Positions 63,373 through 64,000 of a stretch of 64,000 nt of DNA are shown one piece after another; position 1 is the stretch's first letter; each line of letters starts with the position of its first letter. The notes below the pieces were generated by a model, which saw nothing but the letters and a program-made list of their open reading frames with translations, had not been told where the DNA came from and made no database searches. The position numbers and the translations under genes were made by a program. The stretch is from UBA7803 sp034522075 (lineage in GTDB: Bacteria > Pseudomonadota > Gammaproteobacteria > Pseudomonadales > Azotimanducaceae), in the NCBI GenBank assembly GCA_034522075.1, contig JAXHLO010000026.1, forward strand, positions 120,322 to 184,321, in the 5' to 3' direction.

Positions 63373-64000
63373 CTACAGGCAGTCGTAGACCGCACTCGCG
63401 GTGCGCATTGCCGAAACTCCACCAGTAATCACGCCCATTTCCATCTGATTCATGGCGAAGCAGAAGCTCACCCGGGAATCCGGGTCATGGAAAGCCATGG
63501 AGCCGCCCGCTCCTGCATGCCCGAAGGTCCCCGGACGTAAGCCCAGCGGGGCTTCGTCGTCGTACAGCATGAATCCGAGCCCGAAGTGAGTTTTCGACTT
63601 GAGTACAGCGTCGGCCCCGAACGAGTGTGTGGCTGTTGCCTCAGCAAGGGTGTCTGCAGAAACGAGGGTGTTCAGCCCATCAAACAGGCGGGCGACCGAG
63701 CGCGCGGTGCCATGGCCGTTGGCGGCGGGAATTTCAGCCTGGCGGAACTGGATTGAGTTCATGTAGCCGGGCCCCATCGCGGGGTTCTGAAAGGCGGCAC
63801 CGGTGGGTGTGGACGGGTCGTTGAAATCGCGCATCATCTCACTGGCACCGGGGCGCTGAGGCGTTCTGGAACCGGGCCGCACCCTGGCCGGTAATACATC
63901 GGCGCAGCGGGACAGATTCGCTTTTGCGAGGCCGATTGCAAAGTCGAGACCCAATGGGTCAGCCAACTCGTGGCGGAACCACGTACCCAATGAGATACCG
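63373..64000 (-). CDS. Serine hydrolase, beta-lactamase/EstB family, C-terminal part
   Basis: The last 208 or so residues of a gene cut by the right edge. GISLGTWFRHELADPLGLDF at the edge is the segment of the class C beta-lactamase/esterase fold that follows the active-site Tyr. NGHGTARSVARLFDGL and HFGLGFMLYDDEAPLGLRPG follow, and FGHAGAGGSMAFHDPDSRVSF near the end holds the HxGxGG motif replacing KTG. The nucleophile SxxK lies outside the window. GC-rich and intact, so it marks the right end of the degraded region. Confidence 0.87.
   Translation of the reverse strand, partial: GISLGTWFRHELADPLGLDFAIGLAKANLSRCADVLPARVRPGSRTPQRPGASEMMRDFNDPSTPTGAAFQNPAMGPGYMNSIQFRQAEIPAANGHGTARSVARLFDGLNTLVSADTLAEATATHSFGADAVLKSKTHFGLGFMLYDDEAPLGLRPGTFGHAGAGGSMAFHDPDSRVSFCFAMNQMEMGVITGGVSAMRTASAVYDCL

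Overview
The window is 64 kb of mostly GC-rich, tightly packed chromosomal DNA. It looks like an aerobic gammaproteobacterium: two TonB-dependent receptors, a FolK/PabBC folate set, a three-subunit proton-translocating transhydrogenase, TRAP transport, DegQ-type protease, two-component and GGDEF signalling, and a REP-like palindrome. No ribosomal RNA, insertion sequence or CRISPR array was found. One tRNA-Gly(CCC) is present. No species assignment is possible from the sequence alone.

Layout. 1-4.05 kb: FMN-dehydrogenase fragment, ferredoxin-reductase-type flavoprotein, a CULT (cereblon-type) domain protein, a PTPS/QueD-like enzyme, an SDR and a queuosine-precursor-type transporter. 4.1-8.7 kb: LLM flavin enzyme/CaiB pair, poorly characterised proteins and folK. 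8.8-20 kb: alcohol dehydrogenase, DegQ-like protease, MFS carrier, PabB-PabC fusion, a large protein with a papain/calpain-like catalytic signature, a TonB receptor and a GGDEF protein. 20-34 kb is a catabolic neighbourhood: alpha/beta hydrolase, TetR and TonB receptor linked by three shared operator-like palindromes, then cold-shock gene, tRNA, CYP153-like P450, secreted hydrolase, threonine dehydratase-type enzyme, SDR, a form II coxG-S-L-M cluster, a hairpin repeat array and a nitroreductase/MarR pair. 35-39.5 kb: histidine kinase, double-receiver regulator and TPR-TonB protein in one operon. 39.5-45.5 kb: pntB (frameshifted)-pntAB-pntAA and a TRAP transporter. 45.6-55.2 kb: two gamma-glutamyltransferase lipoproteins, a fused tandem ArsA-type ATPase, MaoC, PurN, a GGA-rich intergenic region, LLM enzyme and HisN-type phosphatase.

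The most unusual part is 55.5-63.35 kb. It is visibly more AT-rich than everything else, and no long gene there is intact. Stitching the frames together recovers a coherent, heavily frameshifted locus. On the minus strand, in transcription order, are a membrane-anchored class III nucleotidyl cyclase, a PilZ domain, a FeeM-like N-acyl amino acid synthase (possibly fused to PilZ), an RND/MMPL exporter and a SAM methyltransferase. Divergent on the plus strand is a polytopic histidine kinase resembling the CqsS/LuxN group. Synthase, exporter, modifying enzyme and sensor together suggest a lipid-signal synthesis/export/perception system, now decaying or badly sequenced. The window ends in a normal GC-rich serine hydrolase gene cut by the right edge.
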